Positions 1-6,501 are shown, numbered from the stretch's first letter. The stretch: DNA of 7,069 bases from an uncultured Clostridia bacterium (GCA_947165745.1 CAMVBO010000087.1:1-7069), one strand, 5' to 3'. Numbers and translations are program-made. The notes: generated by a model not told the origin, from the sequence alone.

Positions 1-216
1 GCTTCGCGTTCGGCACCCTGCGCCGAGCCGCTCGCTTCAATTCACGACTCGGCAGACCGCCGCTGTATAGGGGAACAGCGAGGAATGGGGCAGGGCAATC
101 CGGCATCCCTGCATAAAAGCGGGATTGGTATGCTCATGGGGGCACGCCGGGTCAACCGATCCGGCATCTTGACAGAAGAGGGGACCGGATGATCGACAAA
201 CCATCCGATCCCTTCA
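1..216. other. Hairpin-rich non-coding region downstream of mnmG
   Basis: No convincing gene is present. The stretch is packed with short inverted repeats: 22-27 with 48-53 (GCCGAG/CTCGGC), 61-66 with 75-80 (CGCTGT/ACAGCG), 105-112 with 119-125 (ATCCC-GC/GC-GGGAT, one bulged T), 146-150 with 161-165 (GCCGG/CCGGC), and the mnmG-proximal hairpin at 179-214. A 10-bp direct repeat, ATCCGGCATC, occurs at 98-107 and 159-168. The two small ORFs that fit here (85-192 plus, 42-167 minus) lack a well-placed ribosome binding site and recognisable similarity. It could be a structured RNA, a dispersed palindromic repeat, or the leader of a gene beyond the left edge. I do not recognise a known RNA family. 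Confidence 0.4.
179..214 (-). terminator. Possible terminator hairpin after mnmG
   Basis: A 13-position stem pairs 179-191 with 202-214, with one C-A mismatch (185/208), one G-U pair and a 10-nt loop. Read on the minus strand it starts three nucleotides past the mnmG stop codon, where an intrinsic terminator is expected. The sequence after the stem on that strand is only moderately T-rich (CTCTTCTGT), so termination efficiency is uncertain. Confidence 0.4.
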
Positions 217-250
217 CTATTCCTGATCCCTGATCCCTGATTCCTGATCC
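217..250. repeat. Heptamer tandem repeat (CTGATCC) at the 3' end of mnmG
   Basis: Four 7-bp units lie at 223-250 on the plus strand: CTGATCC, CTGATCC, CTGATTC, CTGATCC, followed by CTCTTCTCC. The same unit, with nearly the same trailing sequence, recurs at 6502-6529. Read on the minus strand (unit GGATCAG) the array is translated as the final residues of MnmG and supplies its stop codon. Seven is not a multiple of three, so any change in copy number would shift the reading frame and change the tail. Confidence 0.9.
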
Positions 251-2046
251 CTCTTCTCCCTCGCCCGCAGCCAGATCATCAGCACGGTCACGTCGCCGGG
301 GTTAATGCCGGGGATGCGGCTGGCCTGGCCCAGGGAGGCGGGGCGCTGGGCGTGAAGCTTCTGCCGGGCCTCGATGCGCAGCCCGGACATGTTCAGGTAG
401 TCCGCGTCCGGGGGCAGGGGGGTGTCCTCCATGGCCAGGAAGCGCTGGCGGTCGGCCTGCTGGCGGGACAGGTAGCCCTCGTACTTCGCGTCGATCTCCA
501 GCTGCTCGCGAACGTCGGCGGGATAGTCTGAAAGCTCGGGGTGCTCGGCGCGCAGGCCTTCGTAGGTCGCCTCCGGGTGGCGCAGCTTTTCGGTGAGCCG
601 CAGCCTGTCCAGCGCCCTGCGGCCCTCGTCCGTCAGGCGCTTCTTTTCCAGCATTTTTTGGTAGCGCGCCTCGCTGACCAGCCCCGCCGCGTAGCCCTTT
701 TCGGTGAGCCGCAGATCCGCGTTGTCCTGGCGCAGCAGCAGCCGGTACTCCGCGCGGCTGGTCATCATGCGGTAGGGCTCGTCCACGCCCTTGGTGATCA
801 GATCGTCCACCAGCACGCCGATGTAGGCGTCCGCCCGGGTGAGCAGCAGCGGCGGCTTGCCCTGCAGCCACAGCGCGGCGTTCACGCCCGCGTACAGCCC
901 CTGGGCGGCGGCCTCCTCGTAGCCGGAGGTGCCGTTGATCTGCCCGGCGCAGTACAGACCCTCCACCTGCCGCGCCGCGAAGGTGTTGGTCAGCTGGGTG
1001 GGGTCGATGCAGTCGTATTCGATGGCGTAGGCCAGCCGCAAAAGCCGCGCGTGCTCCAGCCCCGGTATGGAGGCGTAGATGTCCCGCTGCACGGCCTCGG
1101 GCATGGAGGTGGACATGCCCTGGGCGTACCACTCCACGGTGTTCAGCCCCTCCGGCTCCATGAAGATGGGGTGCCGGTCCTTGTCCTTGAAGCGCACCAC
1201 CTTGTCCTCGATGGAGGGGCAGTAGCGCGCGCCGGTGCCATGGATGGTGCCGGAATACATGGGCGCGCGGTGCAGGTTTTGAAGGATGATCTCGTGGGTC
1301 TTCGGCGTGGTGTAGGTCAGATAGCACATGGCCTTGTTCTGAAGCCCCGCCGGATCCGTCATAAAGGAAAAGGGCACGATGGGCGCGTCGCCGTACTGGG
1401 GCTCCATCCTGGAAAAGTCGATGGTCCGCCCGTCCAGCCGCGCCGGGGTGCCCGTCTTGAAGCGGCGGATGGAGAAGCCCAGATCCGCAAGGTTTTGGGT
1501 CAGGGCGTTGGCGGCCAGCAGGCCCTGGGGCCCGCCGTTCCAGCTGCACTCGCCGATGATGATGCGGCTGCTTAAGTAAACGCCGCAGCACACCACCACG
1601 GCGCGGCATTCGACTTTGCCGCCGGTGGTGGTCTCCACGCCCGTCACCCGGCCGTTTTCCACCAGGATCCGGCTGACCTCCGCCTGGCGCAGCACCAGGT
1701 TTTCGCAGTCATCCACGGCCCGGCGCATCCGCAGCTGATAGGCCTTCTTGTCCGCCTGGGCGCGCAGCGAGTGCACCGCCGGGCCCTTGCGGGTGTTCAG
1801 CATGCGGGACTGTATGAACACGTCGTCGATGGCCCGGCCCATCTCGCCGCCCAGGGCGTCCAGCTCCCGCACCAGGTGGCCCTTGGCGGTGCCGCCGATG
1901 GAGGGGTTGCAGGGCATCATGGCCAGCGCGTCCAGGTTCAGCGTGGTCAGCAGGGTCTTCAGGCCCATGCGCCCGCAGGCCAGCGCCGCCTCGCAGCCCG
2001 CGTGGCCCGCGCCGATCACGACGACGTCAAAGCGATCCATAGGCAA
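217..2046 (-). CDS. mnmG: tRNA uridine-5-carboxymethylaminomethyl modification enzyme MnmG (GidA)
   Basis: MnmG is an FAD-dependent cytoplasmic enzyme that works with the GTPase MnmE to install (carboxymethyl)aminomethyl groups on U34 of tRNAs reading NNA/NNG codons. Numbering from the ATG at 2040 (607 aa, near the usual ~630), the product shows an N-terminal FAD-binding GAGHAG motif (10-15), the cysteine of MPCNPSIGG (C44), the family signature YCPSIEDK (273-280, with conserved C274), and the second signature [17 protein letters not shown] (365-381). The C-terminal helical domain, which contacts MnmE in the family, is present up to about residue 593. The last 14 residues ([14 protein letters not shown]) are largely encoded by 7-bp repeats and are not part of the family. 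I prefer a TTG start at 2046 because GAGGTGG lies 7 nt upstream of it. It begins 36 nt after the deacetylase stop, suggesting co-transcription. The usual neighbours mnmE and rsmG are not in view. Confidence 0.97.
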   Translation of the reverse strand: MPMDRFDVVVIGAGHAGCEAALACGRMGLKTLLTTLNLDALAMMPCNPSIGGTAKGHLVRELDALGGEMGRAIDDVFIQSRMLNTRKGPAVHSLRAQADKKAYQLRMRRAVDDCENLVLRQAEVSRILVENGRVTGVETTTGGKVECRAVVVCCGVYLSSRIIIGECSWNGGPQGLLAANALTQNLADLGFSIRRFKTGTPARLDGRTIDFSRMEPQYGDAPIVPFSFMTDPAGLQNKAMCYLTYTTPKTHEIILQNLHRAPMYSGTIHGTGARYCPSIEDKVVRFKDKDRHPIFMEPEGLNTVEWYAQGMSTSMPEAVQRDIYASIPGLEHARLLRLAYAIEYDCIDPTQLTNTFAARQVEGLYCAGQINGTSGYEEAAAQGLYAGVNAALWLQGKPPLLLTRADAYIGVLVDDLITKGVDEPYRMMTSRAEYRLLLRQDNADLRLTEKGYAAGLVSEARYQKMLEKKRLTDEGRRALDRLRLTEKLRHPEATYEGLRAEHPELSDYPADVREQLEIDAKYEGYLSRQQADRQRFLAMEDTPLPPDADYLNMSGLRIEARQKLHAQRPASLGQASRIPGINPGDVTVLMIWLRAREKRDQESGIRDQE

Positions 2047-2053
2047 TGTGGTT

Positions 2054-2060
2054 CCACCTC
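2054..2060 (-). promoter_or_regulatory. mnmG ribosome binding site favouring a TTG start
   Basis: The minus strand reads GAGGTGG, seven nucleotides before an in-frame TTG (2044-2046). The in-frame ATG two codons further on (2038-2040) lies 13 nt from the motif, too far for an optimal Shine-Dalgarno. An ATG further upstream (2077-2079) would add unrelated residues and put this motif inside the gene. A TTG start giving (f)[12 protein letters not shown] is therefore the best fit. ATG at 2040 is the alternative. Confidence 0.6.
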
Positions 2061-2082
2061 GCGAAAATTGATCTGACACACT

Positions 2083-3348
2083 CTATTGCCCGGAGGTCAT
2101 GGTGCCGGTGGGCACGCCGAAGAGGCGCTCCTGCAGCGCGACATCCGCGACGCCGGTCGGCTCCAGGCCCTGATCCTTCTGATAGGCCTTGACGCAGGCG
2201 GCGCAGTCGTTGCCGTAAACGCCGTCCGGCTCGCCCTTCATGTATCCCAGCTCGATCAGCTTTTCCTGCAGCAGATATACGCCCCAGGAATAGCGCGTGG
2301 GCTTGTACACGTCGTAATACCGGGCGTAGGGCTGCAGCTGCGGGATGGGATAGTCCTTGGCCGGGCCGTTCAGCGGCTTGGTCTCGTTTTCGGGATAGCC
2401 GAACATCTCGTTCAGCGTCACCAGCTGATAGCCCTGCTCCACCGCGTAGGGGATGAATTGCAGCAGCTTGTCCAGGTCGTTGGTGGAGGTGGTGTGGAAC
2501 AGATAGATGGCGCCGGGCTTGAGGGCCTTCGCGATCTCGTGCGGGGTGCTGGTGGACCCGGCGCAGGACCAGTGGGCGATGCCGTAGTAGCCGATCTGCT
2601 GGGCATAGACTTGCATGCGCTGGTCCCGGCGGGCGTCGCCCCCCTTGGGCCTGAGGAAGTGGCACTGGTATTCCACGCCCAGGATGTGGCTGAGGGCCAG
2701 CTGCTGCAGGTAGACCTGCTTGGCCAGATCCTCGTCGGAGAGGCGGTACAGGCCGCTGTGGTTGTAGGTGTGGTTTTCCAGCTCAAAGCCGTGCTCCCAG
2801 GCGTATTTCAGGATCTGGCTCTGCTTGCCCTTGATGGCGTTTGTGCCGATGGGGAAGATGGTCAGCTTGCCGCCCACCTCCAGCGCCTTGTCCACGATCT
2901 GCTGCAGGTTCTCCGCCTGGAAGCAGTCGTCCACGGTGATGGCGATGATCTTCTCCTCGGTGTCCGCGTGGGAGAATACCAGGCCGTAGCCGGGGGCCGT
3001 GGGCGAGGGCCGGTTGGCGGCCCGCAGCGAGGCGAAGGAGACGGTGTTTTCCCCGGCTTCGGGGGAGGGCGTCGGCTCGGGCTGGGCGGCAGGGGCTTCC
3101 ACAGCCGCCGGTACTTCCGCCGCCGGGGCTGCATCCTCCGGCTGGGATTCGTCCCCGGGGGACTGGGCCGCGGCCTGGGGCTGGGCCAGGGCTTCCACGG
3201 CGCGGTCCGGCTGGCCGCCCCTGGGCAGCGTCAACAGCACCACCAGCAGCACCACCAGCGCCGCCGCGCCCGCGACGATCAACAACAGCCGCCTTTGCCG
3301 CGCGGCCTTCCGCCGCGCCCGGCTGCCGACTTTGCGATAGTTTGCCAT
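2083..3348 (-). CDS. Membrane-anchored polysaccharide deacetylase with peptidoglycan-binding domain
   Basis: 421 aa, from an ATG preceded by GAGG at 8-nt spacing. Residues 1-20 are strongly basic, 21-41 form one hydrophobic segment, and 46-100 are a Pro/Ala/Glu-rich linker, so the enzyme is probably tethered outside the cell membrane. Residues about 132-312 form a NodB-type deacetylase fold: TVDD (138-141, catalytic and metal aspartates), HTYNH (193-197, zinc histidines), LRPKGG (232-237, the RxPxG-like motif) and the IYLFH strand (H285). The motif-4 region around W260 (HWSCAGS) departs from the usual WxxDxxDW pattern. Residues about 345-410 match a PG_binding_1 repeat (LQEKLIELGY, DGVYGNDC, VKAYQ, GLEPTGV). 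Family knowledge suggests removal of N-acetyl groups from peptidoglycan sugars, which can confer lysozyme resistance or serve sporulation. The exact substrate cannot be read from sequence. It is the first gene of a likely operon with mnmG. Confidence 0.9.
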   Translation of the reverse strand: MANYRKVGSRARRKAARQRRLLLIVAGAAALVVLLVVLLTLPRGGQPDRAVEALAQPQAAAQSPGDESQPEDAAPAAEVPAAVEAPAAQPEPTPSPEAGENTVSFASLRAANRPSPTAPGYGLVFSHADTEEKIIAITVDDCFQAENLQQIVDKALEVGGKLTIFPIGTNAIKGKQSQILKYAWEHGFELENHTYNHSGLYRLSDEDLAKQVYLQQLALSHILGVEYQCHFLRPKGGDARRDQRMQVYAQQIGYYGIAHWSCAGSTSTPHEIAKALKPGAIYLFHTTSTNDLDKLLQFIPYAVEQGYQLVTLNEMFGYPENETKPLNGPAKDYPIPQLQPYARYYDVYKPTRYSWGVYLLQEKLIELGYMKGEPDGVYGNDCAACVKAYQKDQGLEPTGVADVALQERLFGVPTGTMTSGQ

Positions 3349-3356
3349 GCGAACAA

Positions 3357-3360
3357 CCTC
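3357..3360 (-). promoter_or_regulatory. Deacetylase ribosome binding site fixing the ATG at 3348
   Basis: GAGG on the minus strand stands 8 nt before the ATG at 3346-3348. A longer reading from the ATG at 3397-3399 has no Shine-Dalgarno and would begin only about 8 nt after the predicted transcription start, so the shorter protein is preferred. Confidence 0.75.
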
Positions 3361-3413
3361 AATTTCCGTATCGACTTGCGCTTTGCGCGTCAATGCCATA
3401 CAATTCCATACTT

Positions 3414-3442
3414 ATTGTATAAGTTTGCGGACACAAAGTCAA
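3414..3442 (-). promoter_or_regulatory. Sigma-A-type promoter for the deacetylase-mnmG operon
   Basis: On the minus strand the -35 box TTGACT (3437-3442) and the -10 box TACAAT (3414-3419) are separated by exactly 17 nt, each differing from consensus at one base. Transcription would start near 3407, giving an untranslated leader of about 60 nt before the ATG at 3348. Confidence 0.8.
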
Positions 3443-3540
3443 CCAAGGGAAGGGGGAAATCGCTTGAAGAAATTTTGCCAGGGCGCTCCTTTTCCTGAAA
3501 TTAACATCCGGTACAGTCGCGATTATCCCGCGGGGGACGG

Positions 3541-3569
3541 TTGACATAACACTATTGATTATGTATACT
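3541..3569 (+). promoter_or_regulatory. Sigma-A-type promoter for the HD-GYP gene
   Basis: A perfect -35 box TTGACA (3541-3546) is followed after 17 nt by TATACT (3564-3569), one base from consensus. The transcription start would be near 3576, about 37 nt before the ATG. The promoter is divergent from the deacetylase promoter. About 98 nt (3443-3540) separate the two -35 boxes, and I see no clear operator there. Confidence 0.85.
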
Positions 3570-3598
3570 GATAATGAAGTATTAGGGCTTGCTAAATT

Positions 3599-3604
3599 GG
3601 GGAG
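3599..3604 (+). promoter_or_regulatory. HD-GYP gene ribosome binding site
   Basis: GGGGAG, with its GGAG core at 3601-3604, lies 8 nt before the ATG at 3613. This supports that start, and no competing in-frame start lies downstream of the predicted transcription start. Confidence 0.75.
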
Positions 3605-3612
3605 TGGCCTGA

Positions 3613-6024
3613 ATGGAATTTCTGAGAGAACATCAGTTAAATATAATGTTGTTCATGAGCGGCGTCTGCGCCATCCTGGCGGTGCTGGCGCTGATTACGA
3701 AGTCGCAGTCTCCCAAGAGAAAGCACATCATGGCGTTGATCGAGGCCTCGGCCATGCTCTTGCTCATCGCCGACCGCTATTCGTATATCTATCGCGGCGA
3801 TATGAGCCAGCTGGGCTACTGGATGGTCCGGGTCAGCAATTTTCTGGTGTTCTTTATGACGCTGTGCATATCTTTTGGCCTCACGCTGTACATGGAGGAT
3901 CTGTATACCCGAACGGGAGGATTGCGGCGGCCGCCCCGCCTGCTGCAGGTCTGCAAGATCCTCTTCTACGCCGGTGCCACGCTGCTTGTGATCTCCCAGT
4001 TCACGGGACTGTATTACACGTTTGACGATAAAAACCAGTACGTGAGGTCGGGCGGCTTCATCATCAGTTACATCGCCCCGCTTTTGTCCATACTGCTCCA
4101 GCAGTGCGTGGTGATTCAGCACCGCAAGCTTTTGAGGTGGCCGATCACCGTTTCGCTGATACTGAACACCTTTATTCCCTTTGTGGCTTCGATCATCCAG
4201 GTGTTCACCTATGGCGTCTCCCTTACGAACCTGACGATCAACGGCATGGTCATCGCGCTGTATATATTCGCGCTGGTCGACCTGAACAACGCGCTGATTG
4301 AGGCGAAAAAGAAGGAAAACGAAGCCCGCGAGAAGGAAAACGAGGCCCGCGAGAAGGACAAGAGAAACCAGCGCGCCCTGTTTGAACAGACGGCCGAGGC
4401 GCTGGTGCACGCCATCGAGGCCAAGGACAAGTACACCCACGGCCATTCCGCCAGGGTCGCCAAGTATTCGACCATGATCGCCCGGGAAGTCGGCAAATCG
4501 GAAGAGGAGATCCGGCTGCTGTATTATGTCGCGCTGCTGCACGACGTGGGCAAGATCGGCATTGCCGACGGCATTATCAACAAGGTCGGCAAGCTGACGG
4601 ACGAAGAATTCGCCCAGATGAAGCGGCATCCGGTCCTCGGCAACAACATCCTCTCCAGGATCAAGAAGATGCCGTATCTGAGCATTGGCGCCCACTATCA
4701 CCACGAACGGTATGACGGACGGGGATATCCCGAAGGCCTGAAGGGGGAGGACATCCCCGAAATCGCGCGCATCATCGCGGTCGCGGACGCCTACGACGCC
4801 ATGACCTCGAAGCGCAGCTACCGCAATTCCGTCCCGCAGCACGTGGTCCGGGAGGAGCTGGTCAAGGGCACCGGCACCCAGTTTGACCCGAAATACGCGG
4901 CGGCTATGATCCGGCTGGTGGACCGGGACGTGTCCTACCACATGCAGGATCGCTATGAGGGCATCGACATGCCCATCGAAAACGCCAAGCTGGACACGCG
5001 GGAGTACCGGGACTGCTCGGACGGCGTTTTGATCAACCGAATGATTACCAGGATCCAGGTTTCCGCCAGGCCCAAAGACGGCTGTTCCGGCGCGGAGGCG
5101 CTGCCCTCGCTGATCCTGTATGACGCCCTGGACGGACGGGTTCACACCGACGAGACCAGCCAGAGGCTTCTGATGTATTATGAATACGCGACGATCCGTT
5201 TTGACGGCCAGACGGTTTGCGAGGGCGCGAGAAAGACCGAAACCAGGAGCGAACGGCTGAAAGACGCGGCGCCGACGTCGAGCGATGGAGAGGTTCGCTA
5301 TGACATCGAGACGGTTCGGTACAAGGACCACGTGATGATCCGAATCAACGACGGGCAGTACATGCACGAAATCATCGTCGCGATGCCCGACGGCTCCCGG
5401 TTCGCCTACACCTCCATCGTCGGGGAGAATAGCGAAATGAGCCCCGTACACATCACCGTGGATACCGACGAAATCACGGCGGACTATATCCCGCGCATCG
5501 CCGAAGAGATCAGTTTCATCCGGGGCTGCCCGGAGGGGGACGTGCCCAACGTGCAGATCGACAGCTGGCGGTCGGAGTCGACCGAGGGCATAGCGGTTGA
5601 GGGCGACATGCGGCTGACCTTCCACGCGCAGAGCCTGCCCACGGCCCGGCTGGTGTGGCACTGCCCGTTCATCAGCCTGTTCACCGCAAAGGACGGAAAA
5701 CCGGGCGGGGACGGCTACCGGGAATTTTTGCTGGTCCGGCTTGACGGTGAAAACTGGGACTCCGACGAGCACGCCGAAAACAACGTGCGCGTCGACCGCA
5801 CCATGGCCTTTGAAAGCTGGCAGGTGTGGAAGGAAAAGAACAAGCAGGGCATCGACTGCGAAGTGAACATTCATCGGGAAGGGAAGCGCGTTAACATCAG
5901 CTCGGACATCCTGGGCATCGCCATTCGCGCCGAGACGACGGTCATGGACGACGTGGACGAGCTGTACATCGCCCTTACCGGAGACCAGTGCGCGATCACG
6001 AACATCCGCGTGCAGAAGGCGTGA
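3613..6024 (+). CDS. Seven-transmembrane HD-GYP cyclic-di-GMP phosphodiesterase with novel C-terminal region
   Basis: 803 aa. Seven hydrophobic segments at about 10-30, 38-54, 69-91, 113-134, 148-168, 177-199 and 207-225 alternate with basic loops, predicting N-terminus out and catalytic part in the cytoplasm. Residues about 229-262 form a charged coiled coil. The HD-GYP domain (about 262-436) is complete: H278, the HD pair H310/D311 followed by K314, H339, H363/H364, the signature HHERYDGRGYPEGLKG (363-378) and D392. Spacing of these ligands agrees with known HD-GYP enzymes, so it should hydrolyse cyclic-di-GMP. Position 274, four residues before H278, is Tyr. From memory a Glu there completes a three-metal site in one studied homologue, so a two-metal centre is more likely (inference). 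Residues about 437-803 match nothing I recognise. They look beta-rich, and the last ~155 residues could be a jelly-roll (guess). It has its own promoter and no operon partner. Confidence 0.93.
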   Translation: MEFLREHQLNIMLFMSGVCAILAVLALITKSQSPKRKHIMALIEASAMLLLIADRYSYIYRGDMSQLGYWMVRVSNFLVFFMTLCISFGLTLYMEDLYTRTGGLRRPPRLLQVCKILFYAGATLLVISQFTGLYYTFDDKNQYVRSGGFIISYIAPLLSILLQQCVVIQHRKLLRWPITVSLILNTFIPFVASIIQVFTYGVSLTNLTINGMVIALYIFALVDLNNALIEAKKKENEAREKENEAREKDKRNQRALFEQTAEALVHAIEAKDKYTHGHSARVAKYSTMIAREVGKSEEEIRLLYYVALLHDVGKIGIADGIINKVGKLTDEEFAQMKRHPVLGNNILSRIKKMPYLSIGAHYHHERYDGRGYPEGLKGEDIPEIARIIAVADAYDAMTSKRSYRNSVPQHVVREELVKGTGTQFDPKYAAAMIRLVDRDVSYHMQDRYEGIDMPIENAKLDTREYRDCSDGVLINRMITRIQVSARPKDGCSGAEALPSLILYDALDGRVHTDETSQRLLMYYEYATIRFDGQTVCEGARKTETRSERLKDAAPTSSDGEVRYDIETVRYKDHVMIRINDGQYMHEIIVAMPDGSRFAYTSIVGENSEMSPVHITVDTDEITADYIPRIAEEISFIRGCPEGDVPNVQIDSWRSESTEGIAVEGDMRLTFHAQSLPTARLVWHCPFISLFTAKDGKPGGDGYREFLLVRLDGENWDSDEHAENNVRVDRTMAFESWQVWKEKNKQGIDCEVNIHREGKRVNISSDILGIAIRAETTVMDDVDELYIALTGDQCAITNIRVQKA
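4312..4353 (+). repeat. Tandem 21-bp repeat encoding a KENEARE heptad
   Basis: Two copies (4312-4332 and 4333-4353) differ at a single third-codon base (GAA/GAG) and encode KENEARE twice, directly after the seventh membrane segment of the HD-GYP protein. The unit equals one coiled-coil heptad, so it looks like an internal duplication lengthening the signalling helix by whole turns without changing the reading frame. Confidence 0.85.
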
Positions 6025-6028
6025 AAAA

Positions 6029-6067
6029 GCGCGCCGCGGGCGCAATGTTCTGTTCGGCGCGCCCGGC
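6029..6067 (+). terminator. GC-rich hairpin after the HD-GYP gene, possible terminator
   Basis: GCGCGCCG (6029-6036) pairs perfectly with CGGCGCGC (6055-6062), starting 5 nt after the stop codon. An alternative fold pairs 6033-6043 with 6059-6067 through a 2-nt bulge. There is no T tract after either stem (CTCCTTGAATCTT), so it may be a weak terminator, a transcript 3'-end stabiliser, or need a factor. The -35 box of the next promoter begins four nucleotides past the longer fold. Confidence 0.35.
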
Positions 6068-6070
6068 TCC

Positions 6071-6099
6071 TTGAATCTTAACCTTTCCGATGCTATAAT
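6071..6099 (+). promoter_or_regulatory. Extended -10 promoter for the alaS T-box leader
   Basis: TTGAAT (6071-6076) and a perfect TATAAT (6094-6099) are separated by 17 nt, and TGC precedes the -10 box, giving an extended TGnTATAAT element. Transcription should start near 6106, just before the first T-box pairing segment, leaving a leader of roughly 450 nt before alaS. Confidence 0.88.
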
Positions 6100-6273
6100 G
6101 GACCCGATATCAAACGGCCGAGGGGACGCGCGTCCTTCGATCCTGACAGAGAGCCGCCGGCGGGTGCGAGGCGGCAGGGGAGAGGGAGGCCGGCCAGCCC
6201 CGTCGGGAGGCGTGCCTCCCCGGCTCCGCGCAGGAAATGGCGCGGCGGTTTTCCGCCGTTATCGGGTAAGAGT

Positions 6274-6349
6274 GGGTTTTGAGCGTCCGGCGCAGCCGGA
6301 CTGAGGGTGCAAGCGCAAGCCGCGAAGCGGCAAGACGCGCCCGAAACCC
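6274..6349 (+). other. GC-rich branched structural module inside the T-box leader
   Basis: GGGTTT (6274-6279) pairs with AAACCC (6344-6349), closing a domain with inner GCG/CGC pairing (6283-6285 with 6336-6338; GTC/GAC pairing is an alternative) and two tight hairpins. These are GTCCGGC-GCA-GCCGGAC (6285-6301) and GCCGC-GAA-GCGGC (6319-6331). It sits where stem II and the stem II pseudoknot usually lie but is larger and more branched. Flanking hairpins are 6205-6220, 6243-6258 and 6356-6369, the last being a candidate stem III. It may be an expanded stem II or an inserted palindromic repeat. Confidence 0.5.
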
Positions 6350-6407
6350 GCGACCGGCAAAGCATTGCCAGGGCGCGGGGCGAAGCCAATCAGGGTGGTA
6401 CCGCGAA

Positions 6408-6449
6408 GCGCATCTGTTCGTCCTTGAGATGACAGGTGCGCTATATTTT
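6408..6449 (+). terminator. T-box intrinsic terminator
   Basis: GCGCATCTGTT (6408-6418) pairs with GACAGGTGCGC (6431-6441) over 11 positions including two G-U pairs, followed by TATATTTT (6442-6449). The competing antiterminator uses AGGG (6392-6395) with CCTT (6422-6425) and CGAA (6404-6407) with TTCG (6417-6420), so the two folds are mutually exclusive, as T-box control requires. Confidence 0.9.
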
Positions 6450-6484
6450 AATGAGGAATTGGGAATGAGGAATGAGGAATTGAA
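6450..6484. repeat. Heptamer tandem repeat (AATGAGG) after the T-box terminator
   Basis: Five 7-bp units run AATGAGG, AATTGGG, AATGAGG, AATGAGG, AATTGAA. Rotated to GGAATGA, the unit resembles the minus-strand reading GGGATCA of the other array (consensus GGRATSA), so the two arrays in this leader are related and inverted relative to each other. Confidence 0.85.
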
Positions 6485-6501
6485 ATGGCGAGAAGCTATT
6501 T

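Larger units (their letters stand above)
6106..6449 (+). promoter_or_regulatory. T-box riboswitch (alanine) controlling alaS
   Basis: T-box leaders bind uncharged tRNA: the anticodon pairs with a specifier codon in stem I and the tRNA acceptor end with an antiterminator bulge, allowing read-through. Stem I base pairs 6118-6125 with 6198-6206 (one bulged G). Its middle helix pairs 6133-6144 with 6176-6187 around tandem G/A mismatches. AGAGAG (6148-6153) and the distal hairpin 6153-6158/6170-6175, with loop GGCGGGTGCGA, are classic. The 3' side of the specifier loop carries GGCCGGCCAG (6188-6197), so either possible register reads GCC, alanine. The T-box sequence AGGGTGGTACCGCG is at 6392-6405. 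Its TGGT bulge (6396-6399) fits an ACCA tRNA end, as expected for tRNA-Ala. I cannot see the usual AGTA loop-E motif on the 5' side. Alanine starvation should raise alaS expression. Confidence 0.95.

Noticed and set aside
85..192. A 35-codon plus-strand ORF, and a 41-codon minus-strand ORF at 42-167.
   Set aside because: The first has a GAGGA directly abutting the ATG (too close) and the second has none. Neither resembles a known protein, and both overlap hairpins.
541..1575. A 344-codon open frame on the plus strand opposite mnmG.
   Set aside because: In register with mnmG codons, no ribosome binding site or recognisable motif, while mnmG is unambiguous.
2077..2079. Upstream ATG as the start of mnmG.
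   Set aside because: It adds 13 residues not seen before the conserved FAD-binding strand, lacks its own ribosome binding site, and places the GAGGTGG motif inside the gene.
2086..3498. A 470-codon open frame on the plus strand opposite the deacetylase gene.
   Set aside because: Same register artefact in GC-rich DNA. It is a Gly/Leu/Val/Arg-rich translation with no domain, and it runs through the minus-strand promoter region.
3637..6045. An 802-codon open frame on the minus strand opposite the HD-GYP gene.
   Set aside because: It is in exact codon register with the sense gene and exists because TTA, CTA and TCA codons are avoided. Its composition (rich in H, V, R, G, D) resembles no protein family, whereas the sense product has clear motifs.
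6071..6304. A 77-codon plus-strand open frame in the alaS leader.
   Set aside because: Its coordinates overlap the alaS promoter and T-box stem I, which are strongly supported, and no ribosome binding site precedes it.
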